A stretch of 10,429 nt of DNA, from NCBI GenBank assembly GCA_002279285.1, contig NCBR01000169.1, positions 1-10,429 of the forward strand. The letters run 5' to 3'. The number at the start of each line of letters is the position of its first letter. Within the stretch, counting starts at the first letter, position 1. Below are positions 1-7,172 of this stretch, piece after piece. The position numbers and the translations under genes are program-made. The notes below the pieces were generated by a model, which worked only from the letters and a program-made list of their open reading frames with translations, was not told the DNA's origin and made no database searches. The DNA is from Acidobacteria bacterium 37-71-11 (GTDB lineage: Bacteria > Acidobacteriota > Thermoanaerobaculia > Thermoanaerobaculales > Thermoanaerobaculaceae).

Positions 1-372
1 GTGCTCTCGTCGTCGGAGTGGCCTCTCTACTTCGGCGCGGCGCTGATCGGCTTCAACTTCGGCGGCAACTTCGCGCTCTTCCCGGCGCTCACCGCCGATG
101 TCTTCGGCGCGGTCACGGTCGGGCGCAACTACGGGTGGGTGTTCACTTCGTACGGCGTGGGCGGCATCGTCGGCCCGCTCATGGCCGGTGTCTTCAAGGA
201 CATGGGGCAGGGCAAGGGGGTCAGCGCCTGGATGCCGGCGTTCGTCATTGCCGGGGTGGCGTTGCTGCTGGTTGCGGTCCTGATGACCAGGTTGAAGCCC
301 GTCGCGCAGAGCGCCGAGGTTACCGAGCGAGCGAGAGGGGAAGCTGCAGCCGATAGGCGGGTCCCCGCGTGA
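1..372 (+). CDS. MFS transporter, OFA (oxalate/formate antiporter)-like, C-terminal part
   Basis: This is the C-terminal end of a major facilitator superfamily transporter. The frame is open from the first base, and a full MFS protein of about 400 or more residues must start upstream, so the GTG at base 1 is probably internal. The visible 123 residues hold a hydrophobic helix with glycine-rich packing (GFNFGGNFALFPALTADVFG), then NYGWVFTSYGVGGIVGP, and a last helix near residues 78-97 followed by a charged cytoplasmic tail. The run FPALTADVFG, then NYG, then YGxGGIxGP, resembles the second half of OFA-type carriers, which exchange small carboxylates across the inner membrane. Its place ahead of acetate transport and activation genes suggests a monocarboxylate substrate, but substrate is inference. 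The TGA stop at 370-372 lies inside a GTGA overlap with a possible small ORF at 369-683. Confidence 0.8.
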   Translation: MLSSSEWPLYFGAALIGFNFGGNFALFPALTADVFGAVTVGRNYGWVFTSYGVGGIVGPLMAGVFKDMGQGKGVSAWMPAFVIAGVALLLVAVLMTRLKPVAQSAEVTERARGEAAADRRVPA

Positions 373-683
373 GGGAGCAGGATGCCTGGCGCCATGCCGC
401 GGGGCCGGAGGGGTACGCCGGCAGCATGACCGCGACCAGCCGGTACCTCGCGGCCGAAGCGCTGGTGGAGGAAGGGAAAGGAGGTGAGCGGCACGCGACG
501 TTCGAGCCACCTTGCAACGGCCTCGATGGCCAGGGCCAGAGGAGATGGAGCGTGAAGGACGAAGCTCGTGGCTTCATCTGCAGGCCAACGTGGAAACGCA
601 CGATCGTTGATTGCAGGTTCAGTCCGGTTGTCTGGGCCCCCCTTCGAGGGTGGGGGCCGGAAAGGGAGGGAGTTCATGGCTGA
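369..683 (+). CDS. Doubtful 104-residue ORF bridging the MFS gene and satP
   Basis: This frame stays open exactly across the spacer. Its GTG start (369-371) overlaps the MFS stop in a GTGA arrangement, and its TGA (681-683) falls just inside the satP start. The first 35 or so codons prefer G or C at the third position, but this fades later. The product is hydrophilic and rich in Arg, Gly and Trp, with no family that I recognise. No good Shine-Dalgarno precedes the GTG. The last third runs through the hairpin at 635-658 and the satP ribosome-binding site, which suggests the open frame is partly accidental. It may be a small coupled gene, a decayed gene, or a structured untranslated leader. I favour non-coding or remnant sequence, with low certainty. 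Confidence 0.2.
   Translation: MREQDAWRHAAGPEGYAGSMTATSRYLAAEALVEEGKGGERHATFEPPCNGLDGQGQRRWSVKDEARGFICRPTWKRTIVDCRFSPVVWAPLRGWGPEREGVHG
635..658 (+). promoter_or_regulatory. GC-rich leader hairpin just upstream of satP
   Basis: Bases 635-641 (GGCCCCC) pair perfectly with 652-658 (GGGGGCC), and the loop contains TTCG. The hairpin ends a few bases before the purine-rich satP ribosome-binding site (about 661-670). No T-run follows, so it is not a classical intrinsic terminator. It could stabilise the 5' end of the satP message, mark a processing site, or gate access to the ribosome-binding site. The rest of the 373-675 spacer shows no promoter that I would defend. Confidence 0.4.
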
Positions 684-1284
684 CGAAAGAAGCACTGTCG
701 TTCAAACCGTCATCGTGGATACGACTGCCAACCCCGCACCGCTCGGTCTGCTCGGCTTCGGCATGACGACGGTCTTGCTCAACCTGGCCAACGCCCACGT
801 CATCGGCCTCAGCAGCATGATCCTCGCGATGGGGATCGCGTACGGCGGCCTCGCCCAAATCATCGCCGGCATCGAAGAGTGGAAGAAGAAGAACACGTTC
901 GGCGCCACGGCCTTCACCTCGTACGGCCTCTTCTGGTGGTCCTTCGTGATCCTCTTCCTCCTGCCGAACACGGTCGCCGGCCAGGGCTTCAAGAACGACA
1001 AGGGCGGCGTCATCGCCTACCTCATCATGTGGGGTATCTTCACGTTCGTCCTCTACATCGGCACGCTCAAACTCAACCGGGCACTGCAGGTGGTCTTCTT
1101 CACGCTCTGGGTCCTCTTCTTCCTGCTGGCCCTCGGCGACGCAACCGGCAGCAACGCCATCAAGGTCTTTACAGGATATGAAGGGATCTTCTGCGGCGCT
1201 TCCGCAATCTATGCCGGCATGGCTCAGGTCCTCAACGAAGTCTACGGTCGAACCGTCTGGCCGCTCGGGGCGGTCAAGAAGTAG
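676..1284 (+). CDS. satP: Acetate transporter, GPR1/FUN34/YaaH (SatP) family
   Basis: The product is a 202-residue inner-membrane protein of the AceTr/YaaH family, which moves acetate (and succinate in E. coli SatP) across the membrane. The family signature NPAPLGLLGFG is at residues 19-29. About six hydrophobic helices follow, including segments near residues 45-60, 80-95, 110-125 and 130-150, and a last small-residue helix (GIFCGASAIYAGMAQVL). The length matches the roughly 190-210 residues usual for bacterial members. The ATG at 676 is chosen because a purine-rich ribosome-binding site (GGGAGGG near 664-670) precedes it and the signature then lies near the N-terminus, as expected. The frame is open further upstream, but that extension is Arg/Gly-rich and unlike the family. 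The acetyl-CoA synthetase gene directly downstream supports acetate as substrate. Confidence 0.92.
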   Translation: MADERSTVVQTVIVDTTANPAPLGLLGFGMTTVLLNLANAHVIGLSSMILAMGIAYGGLAQIIAGIEEWKKKNTFGATAFTSYGLFWWSFVILFLLPNTVAGQGFKNDKGGVIAYLIMWGIFTFVLYIGTLKLNRALQVVFFTLWVLFFLLALGDATGSNAIKVFTGYEGIFCGASAIYAGMAQVLNEVYGRTVWPLGAVKK

Positions 1285-1319
1285 GGGAAAGGACAGCCAC
1301 CACCTGGTTCACTAACCCA

Positions 1320-1350
1320 CCGGGGGAAGGGGCCCATTCCCCTCCCCCGG
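1320..1350 (+). terminator. Strong GC hairpin between satP and acsA
   Basis: Bases 1320-1332 pair with 1339-1350 in a 12-base-pair stem that has one bulged A and a six-base loop (1333-1338). It lies 36 bases after the satP stop and about 44 bases before the acsA start. No T-tract follows, so it may be a weak or Rho-assisted terminator, or a stability or processing element that sets different levels of satP and acsA message. The stem itself is seen directly; its role is inferred. Confidence 0.45.
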
Positions 1351-1393
1351 AAGTTCAGCGCAAACCAATAGAACGAGGCAAGGAGACGAAAGC

Positions 1394-3436
1394 ATGGCAA
1401 ACCGAGAGAGCACCGAAGTCAACGAAGCCCAAATGGCGGTCCACTGGAAAGAAGAGGGGTACTACTATCCGTCCGCCCAGTTCATCGCGCAGGCCAACAT
1501 GACGGACGCGGATGTCCTGGAGCGCTTCGGCGAGAAGAATTTTCCGGAGTGCTACAAGGAATACGCCGACATGCTCACCTGGTACAAGTACTGGGAGAAG
1601 ACGCTGGACACCTCCAATCCGCCATTTTGGAAGTGGTTCGTCGGCGGTGAGCTCAACGCCTCGTACAACTGCGTGGACCGCCACCTCGCCAAGTACCGCA
1701 ACAAGACGGCCATCCATTTCGTCCCCGAACTTGAAACCGAGGCCATCCAGCACGTCACGTTCCAGGAACTGTACGTCCGGGTCAACGAGTTCGCCGCCCT
1801 GCTGCGGGATTTCTGCGGCCTCAAGCGCGGTGACCGGGTCACGCTGCACCTGCCCATGACCGCCGAGCTACCGATCACGATGCTGGCCTGCGCCCGTCTG
1901 GGTGTGATCCACTCCCAGGTGTTCAGCGGTTTCTCCGGCAACGCCTGTGGCGAGCGCATCGAGGACTCGCAGAGCCGCACGCTCATCACCATGGACAGCT
2001 ACTACCGCTCGGGCAAGCTCCTGGACCACAAGAAGCAGGCCGACATCGCCTACGAGACGGCCCACAAGATGGGCAAGCCGCCGGAGAAGGTCCTCATCTG
2101 GCAGCGTTACCCGGGCAAGTACTCCGCCGAGACGCCGGTCGTCGAGGGCCGGGACTTCATCGTCAACGACATCCTCCCGAAGTACCGCGGCCACAGGATC
2201 GAACCGGAGCGGATGAAGTCCGAGGACATCCTCTTCCTCATGTACACCAGCGGCACCACCGGCCGTCCGAAGGGCGCACAGCACAGCACCGGCGGCTACC
2301 TGGCGTATGTGACCGGTACCTCCAAATACATCCAGGACATCCACCCCGAGGACGTGTACTGGTGCATGGCCGACATCGGCTGGATCACCGGCCACTCCTA
2401 CATCGTCTACGGGCCTCTCGCGCTGGCCGCCTCCTCGGTGATCTATGAGGGCATCCCGACGTATCCCGATGCCGGCCGCCCGTGGCGCGTCGCCGAGGAG
2501 CTGGGCGTCAACATCTTCCACACCTCTCCCACGGCCATCCGCGGCATGCGCCGCGCGGGCGAGGACGTGCCCGCGAAGTACAACCACCACTTCAAGCACA
2601 TGACCACCGTCGGCGAACCGATCGAGCCCGAGGTCTGGCGCTGGTACTACAACGAGGTGGGCAAGAAGGAAGCGGTCATCGTGGATACCTGGTGGCAGAC
2701 GGAGACCGGCGGCTTCCTTTGCAGCACGGTGCCGGCGCTCGCCCCCATGAAGCCCGGCAGCTGCGGGCCCGGCGTGCCGGGCATCTATCCCATCGTGTAC
2801 GACGACGAAGGCAAGGAGCTGATAGCCGGCGCCGGGAAAGCGGGCAACATCTGCATCCGCAACCCCTGGCCCGGACTGATGCAGACCATCTGGGGCGACC
2901 ACGACCGCTTCGTGCGCCAATACTACGAACGCTCCTGCAAGGACAAGAACTCCAAGGACTGGCACGACTGGCCGTACTTCTGCGGTGACGGCGCCGTGTT
3001 GGCCGCGGACGGGTACGTGCGCATCCTCGGACGCATCGACGACGTGATCAACGTGGCGGGCCACCGGCTGGGTACCAAGGAGCTTGAGAGTGCGGCCTTG
3101 ACGGTGGAGGAGGTGGCGGAAGCCGCCGTCGTGCCCATCCCCGACGAGGTGAAGGGGCGGGTGCCCGAGCTGTACGTCTCCCTCAAGCCCGGCTTCAAGG
3201 CCACCAAGGAGCTGCAGGAGAAGATCGCCAAGGCTCTCTCCGACGCCATCAGCCCGATCGCCAGGCCCAAGCACGTGTGGATCGTTCCCGACATGCCGAA
3301 GACCCGCTCCGGGAAGATCATGCGCCGCGTCCTCGGGGCTATCTCCAGCCACAGCAACACCGGCGATGTCACCACGCTGGCCAACCCCGAGGTGGTCGAG
3401 ACGATCCGCGTGATGGTTCAGGGGGAAGGGAAGTGA
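1394..3436 (+). CDS. acsA: Acetyl-CoA synthetase (AMP-forming)
   Basis: This cytoplasmic 680-residue adenylate-forming enzyme converts acetate, ATP and CoA to acetyl-CoA, AMP and pyrophosphate. The N-terminal ACS region includes the WYKYWEKTL and NASYNCVDRH stretches (residues 63-97). The phosphate-binding loop YTSGTTGRPKG is at 284-294. DTWWQTETGG at 431-440 carries the Trp pair that restricts the acyl pocket to short acids. The hinge GRIDDVINVAGHRLGT is at 546-561. The C-terminal KTRSGKIMRR (636-645) has K641, the lysine that is reversibly acetylated in characterised Acs enzymes. The length is slightly above the usual 650, with extra residues at the N-terminus and a tail after the lysine motif. 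The ATG at 1394 has AAGGAG about 9 bases upstream. Lying between an acetate carrier and a porin, it is the metabolic centre of the block. Confidence 0.96.
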   Translation: MANRESTEVNEAQMAVHWKEEGYYYPSAQFIAQANMTDADVLERFGEKNFPECYKEYADMLTWYKYWEKTLDTSNPPFWKWFVGGELNASYNCVDRHLAKYRNKTAIHFVPELETEAIQHVTFQELYVRVNEFAALLRDFCGLKRGDRVTLHLPMTAELPITMLACARLGVIHSQVFSGFSGNACGERIEDSQSRTLITMDSYYRSGKLLDHKKQADIAYETAHKMGKPPEKVLIWQRYPGKYSAETPVVEGRDFIVNDILPKYRGHRIEPERMKSEDILFLMYTSGTTGRPKGAQHSTGGYLAYVTGTSKYIQDIHPEDVYWCMADIGWITGHSYIVYGPLALAASSVIYEGIPTYPDAGRPWRVAEELGVNIFHTSPTAIRGMRRAGEDVPAKYNHHFKHMTTVGEPIEPEVWRWYYNEVGKKEAVIVDTWWQTETGGFLCSTVPALAPMKPGSCGPGVPGIYPIVYDDEGKELIAGAGKAGNICIRNPWPGLMQTIWGDHDRFVRQYYERSCKDKNSKDWHDWPYFCGDGAVLAADGYVRILGRIDDVINVAGHRLGTKELESAALTVEEVAEAAVVPIPDEVKGRVPELYVSLKPGFKATKELQEKIAKALSDAISPIARPKHVWIVPDMPKTRSGKIMRRVLGAISSHSNTGDVTTLANPEVVETIRVMVQGEGK

Positions 3437-3452
3437 AGAGGAGGGGCTTCCG

Positions 3453-3490
3453 CGTGAGCGGGCCGTTTCCATCTGCCACGGCCCGCCACG
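3453..3490 (+). terminator. Probable intrinsic terminator after acsA
   Basis: Bases 3458-3466 pair perfectly with 3478-3486 over an 11-base loop. After one bulged A at 3457, the stem extends by CGTG (3453-3456) with CACG (3487-3490). A moderately T-rich tail follows at 3494-3500 (TTTGTCT). It begins 16 bases after the acsA stop, so it probably ends or attenuates the acsA transcript before the porin gene. Confidence 0.55.
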
Positions 3491-3624
3491 CCGTTTGTCT
3501 CACCGGGCCGGCTCGCGGTGTACCCCGACCACGATCTGTGGCCGGAACCGAGGTGTTTGCCGTTGACCCGCGCAGTCCGAATCGTCGGCTTACGCCCAAG
3601 TTTCAGGCCCGAAAGGAGGGTCAA

Positions 3625-4989
3625 ATGTCCGCGAAAGCACCGTTGTTCGTTGTCTTCATCGCCGCAGCCGTAATCCTGACCGTGGGAGCAGCCAGCCCCG
3701 CGGCGGCCCAGCAGGCCACCGATCAGGGGGTCGTCTCGGCCCTGCTTCAGCCGCTCGACGCAGCGGAGGGAGGCGGCGGCGGAGCCGCCGGCCCAGCCGC
3801 CACAGCGGCGTCTTCCGCGGCCGCACCGGCCCCGGCGCAACCGATCAAGATCATGTTGGGCGGGAAGGAATCCCTGACGATCAAAGGCTTCTTGAGCGCA
3901 ACGTATTACGCTCAGGACGCGAGCTTCGACGGGGGCTTCGGAAACGGGCAGAACGCCGAATGGCCGACAGCCAACTACCCGAGCGCCAAGTGGTTCAACG
4001 GCGGCGACCTCCGCAACACCCGACTCATCATGGCGTTCGACGGTCCCGAAACCGCCGACGGCTGGAAGATGGGTGCCTATGTGGAGGGCGACTTCTTCGG
4101 CGGGTTCAACGGCGCCGGCGCGTTCAGCCAACAGCAGGCGACCCCGCGCCTCAGGCTCGCGTTCACCGACCTCAGCAAGGGCGGGACGACGGTGCGCATC
4201 GGGCAGTTCTGGTCGCCGTTCTTCGGCGAGGTGCCGGAGTCGCTCTCCCACATCGCCTTCCCTCTCGGCTACGGCTCCGCCGGCATGTTGGGGTGGCGGT
4301 TCCCGGGCATCTTCCTCTACCAAAAACTCACACCAAAGACGGCGAAGACCCAGATGCAGCTCGACCTCGCGGCGATGGAGGGCTCCTGGAACGGACCCGC
4401 CACCGGCGAGCTCAACAACCAGACATTCGGCAACGTGGGTTTCCGCGGCCAGTTCGATGCGAAGCTCAACTTCTCGGGCAAGGACGGCGCGGGCAACGCC
4501 TGGCACCTCTACGTCGCCGGCCACTACGACCAGAAGAGCCTCAACGGCGTCGGCAACGCTTTTCCCGCACAGCACGGAAAGACGTCCCTGAACGGCACCG
4601 GCGCCGAGGTCGGCGGGGGCTACAAGATCGGCGCGTTCCTGATCCACGGGAACATCTACACGACCAAGGCGGACGGCCAGAACTTCGCCGCAATCACGCA
4701 GTTCGGCGACATCAAGGACACGGGCGGCTGGCTGCAACTTGGGTACGACTTCACCAAGCGGTGGAGCGCCTATGTCTTCTACGGCGAGGTCAACGCCAAC
4801 CGTAACGACGTCCTCGAGTGGGTCGGCGCCGCGGGCAGGCAGAAGAACGAGCAAGAGGCGGGGATGGTGGAGTGGTCGCTCGGGCAGTACCAGCTGGGGC
4901 TCGAGTGGCTGCACGACGACCTGACCCTGGTCAACGGCACCAAGCTGAAGGGGAACCAGATCGCGCTGAGCACGAGGTTCTTCCTCTAG
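3625..4989 (+). CDS. Outer-membrane beta-barrel porin
   Basis: The product is a 454-residue secreted protein, probably a passive outer-membrane channel for small solutes. A Sec signal peptide spans residues 1-28 (basic start, hydrophobic core FVVFIAAAVILTVGA, likely cleavage after SPAAA before QQ). A low-complexity linker of Gly, Ala, Pro and Ser follows at about 46-73. From residue 83 the sequence shows alternating polar and hydrophobic strands with many aromatics (SLTIKGFLSATYY, RLRLAFTDL, TTVRIGQFWSPFF, AGMVEWSLGQYQLGLEWL). It ends in ALSTRFFL, a C-terminal strand with terminal aromatics close to the outer-membrane insertion signal. The ATG at 3625 follows AAAGGAGGG with a spacer of about 5 bases and places the signal peptide at the N-terminus. 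The frame is open upstream, including a GTG at 3454 with its own GGAGGGG, but that start would bury the signal peptide. The substrate is unknown; neighbours suggest carboxylates. Confidence 0.82.
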   Translation: MSAKAPLFVVFIAAAVILTVGAASPAAAQQATDQGVVSALLQPLDAAEGGGGGAAGPAATAASSAAAPAPAQPIKIMLGGKESLTIKGFLSATYYAQDASFDGGFGNGQNAEWPTANYPSAKWFNGGDLRNTRLIMAFDGPETADGWKMGAYVEGDFFGGFNGAGAFSQQQATPRLRLAFTDLSKGGTTVRIGQFWSPFFGEVPESLSHIAFPLGYGSAGMLGWRFPGIFLYQKLTPKTAKTQMQLDLAAMEGSWNGPATGELNNQTFGNVGFRGQFDAKLNFSGKDGAGNAWHLYVAGHYDQKSLNGVGNAFPAQHGKTSLNGTGAEVGGGYKIGAFLIHGNIYTTKADGQNFAAITQFGDIKDTGGWLQLGYDFTKRWSAYVFYGEVNANRNDVLEWVGAAGRQKNEQEAGMVEWSLGQYQLGLEWLHDDLTLVNGTKLKGNQIALSTRFFL

Positions 4990-5022
4990 GTCTGACGTGG
5001 ACCGTCCGTACCGTTTTGGCAG

Positions 5023-5058
5023 CCGCGAGGCACCCGGTATCCGCCGGGTGTCTCGCGG
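5023..5058 (+). terminator. Long GC hairpin downstream of the porin gene
   Basis: Bases 5023-5037 pair with 5044-5058 over a six-base loop (5038-5043), giving a 15-base-pair stem with one G-T wobble. It starts 33 bases after the porin stop. No T-run follows, so it is either a Rho-type or structure-dependent terminator or a 3' stabiliser of the porin message. Confidence 0.5.
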
Positions 5059-5074
5059 GCCTGCCTGCGGCTGG

Positions 5075-5120
5075 GGCAGCTCGCGCCGGGTTCATGCGGC
5101 GCTCCCCTCGACGAGCTGCC
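5075..5120. repeat. Inverted repeat in the porin-cstA spacer
   Basis: GGCAGCTCG at 5075-5083 is repeated as its exact reverse complement at 5112-5120, with 28 bases between. It lies shortly after the hairpin at 5023-5058 and before the cstA promoter region. It could be a second RNA stem or a binding site for a dimeric regulator. The function is not known. Confidence 0.3.
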
Positions 5121-5189
5121 GCGCCTCCGACGACGTTCCTGCGGCCGCGCCGAGGGTTCCGGGCACGAACGTGCGTCAGCGCCGGAGTC

Positions 5190-5205
5190 CGGGGCTATAC
5201 TTGCA
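5190..5205 (+). promoter_or_regulatory. Candidate sigma-54 (-24/-12) promoter element for cstA
   Basis: The stretch has GG at 5191-5192 and TTGCA at 5201-5205, with exactly 10 bases between the GG and the GC of TTGC. This is the invariant spacing of RpoN promoters, although the -24 half (CGGGGC) departs from TGGCAC. It ends 46 bases before the cstA ATG. The same stretch contains TATACT (5196-5201), which could be a sigma-70 -10 hexamer, but I see no good -35 at the right distance. Either reading puts a promoter here. Confidence 0.35.
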
Positions 5206-5250
5206 CAGCGAATCCGTGGGTTTCATGAGGCAAATAAGGGGAGGCGAGTG

Positions 5251-7132
5251 ATGAACACGCTCTGGATCGTCGTTACGGCTGTCATCGTCATCTACGTCGC
5301 CTACACGCAGTACGCGAGGAGGATCGACCGCAACGTCATCCGGGCCGACGCGAAGCGGGCGACCCCCGCCAAGATGTACATGGACGGCGTGGACTTCATG
5401 CCGACCAGCAAGAACGTCCTCTACGGCTATCACTTCAAGTCGATCGCGGCGGCCGGACCGATCGTGGGGCCGATCACGGCGGCCTACATCTGGGGCTGGC
5501 TCCCCGCGCTCATCTGGCTGGTGATCGGCGTCAGCTTCATCGGTTGGGTGAGCGATTACTCGGCGCCTCTCCGCCATCTCGTACAAGGTCATCGCGCCGC
5601 GCACGCGGACGATCCTGTTCATCTTCATCTTCTTCTACCTGCTGCTCCTCGCGGGGGCGTTCGTCGGCATCCTGGCGGCGATCCTCGCGGCGCGGCCGGA
5701 CGTGCCGTTCGGGATCATCATGCTCGCGTTGATGGGACTGCTCGCCGGGCAGATGATGTACCGCTGGAAGATGAACATGCTCCTGGTCACGGTGATCGTC
5801 GTGGCGGCGACGCTGCTGGCGATGATCATGGGTCCGATGGGCCAGCGCCACGGCGCGAACGGCGCCCTCATCCAGGGCCCGGTCGGGTCGGCGATCGTCT
5901 CCATCAACCAAGCCGTGGACGGCATGACGGGGAAGCAACCCCTGTTTTCCGTCGAGGATCCCACTGGGGCCGACCCCCGCATCCCCTTGCCGGGACCTGA
6001 CGGCAAGCGCCCCAGCACCCCCGCCTACGATGCCGCCACGGGACTGATTCGCACGCTCCCCGACTACATGCTCTGGGTGCTGTTCCTGTTCGTCTTCTCG
6101 TACCTGGGGGCGAACATGCCGATCTGGAGGTTCGCGCAGCCGGTCAACTACATCGGGTTCTGGGTGATGTTCATCACGATCATCCTCAGCGGCATCGGCG
6201 CCCTGACCGCGCCGCTCACCGGTATGAGGGATGCCGGCGGCAACCTCATCGGCGCGTTCGCCCTGGCGCCGGTCAAGAGTCTCGGCTTCGCGATCCACGC
6301 CGGGCAGGCGTGGCAGCCGCTGTGGCCGATGCTCTTCGTCACGATCGCCTGCGGCGCCATCTCGGGCTGGCACGCGCTCGTCGGGTCGATCGGAACCGCC
6401 CGGCAGCTCGAGTACGAGACCGACGCGCTTCCCGTGGGTGCGGGCTCGATGTTCGGCGAGTACACGCTCGCGCTCCTCTCTCTCGTGGCGGTGTCGATCG
6501 CGGGCGTCGGCGGCGGCGGCGGCCGTTTCGCCACCGGCGTCGGCAAGCTGATCTACGCCGGGACGTTCGGCCTCGTCCCCGAGGTCTGGGGCACCGCCCT
6601 CGGCTTCGGCGCGTTCGTGCTGATCGTGCTCACGGTGACGCAGCTTGTCTTCCGGGTCATGCGCGTGACGCTCACCGAGTGGGTCGGCGACGTGATCCCG
6701 CCGGTGCGGAACATGCACGTCTCCACCGTCATCTCGATGCTGCTGACGCTGGCCCTGGTCCTGACAGGCACCTGGGTTTACCTGTGGCAGATGTTCGGCG
6801 CTTCCAACCAGCTGATGGCGGCGCTGAGCCTGTTGGTGGTCACGGTGTGGCTGCGGTCCGAGAAGCGCAACCCGAGTTATGCCCTCATCCCCATGCTCTT
6901 CATGTACTTCACCACGCTCTTCGCGACCATGGTCACGGCCAGGAACCTGTACGTGACCATCGCCGCGAACCCCAAGATGGGGGCGCTTCCGGTCGCCGGC
7001 GCATGGGCGATGATCGTCCTTGCCGTGCTCCTCATCGTCGCGGCGCTGTTCATCGGCTGGGACGGGCTCAAGGCATACCGGCGCTACGGCTCCAACCCCG
7101 CGGCGCTCGAACCCAAGGAGGCGCGCCCGTAG
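5251..7132 (+). pseudogene. cstA: Carbon starvation protein CstA family transporter, frameshifted
   Basis: CstA proteins are large polytopic inner-membrane carriers linked to pyruvate or peptide uptake under carbon limitation. The N-terminal part is read in one frame from ATG 5251 (AGGGGAGG about 6 bases upstream) and shows the CstA hallmarks DGVDFMPTSKNVLYGYHF and GAGP-like AAAGPIVGPITAA, up to GWVSDYSA at about 5565. The family sequence then continues in the next frame from about 5567 (LSAISYKVIAPRTRTILF) through many helices to the TAG at 7130-7132. Together they give about 626 residues. By recalled alignment to E. coli CstA, about 11 residues of the conserved STRRDGRS-type loop are missing at the junction. 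A loss of 32 bases fits both the missing length and the frame change. Unless this is an assembly error, the protein is truncated. The first frame runs on to a stop near 6000. A separate start at ATG 5702 could only give a C-terminal fragment. Confidence 0.82.
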
Positions 7133-7172
7133 CGGTGCCGCCGGACCGGGGGCGCACGTGCCGCGTCGCGAG

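Noticed and set aside
1868..3472. Long 534-residue open frame on the minus strand opposite acsA
   Set aside because: It is antisense to an unmistakable acetyl-CoA synthetase. Its product is rich in His, Asp, Val and Gly, as expected from the complement of GC-rich codons.
3563..3594. TTGACC as a -35 box for the porin gene
   Set aside because: No acceptable -10 lies 16-18 bases downstream. The nearest weak candidate, CTTACG, is about 20 bases away.
3454..3624. Upstream in-frame GTG start for the porin, with its own GGAGGGG
   Set aside because: It would add 57 residues ahead of a clear signal peptide. ATG 3625 has a better site and gives a normal secreted protein.
3418..4914. 498-residue open frame on the minus strand opposite the porin
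   Set aside because: Its low-complexity Glu/Val/Leu/Ala/Arg composition and full overlap with the porin, which has a signal peptide and barrel C-terminus, mark it as a shadow frame.
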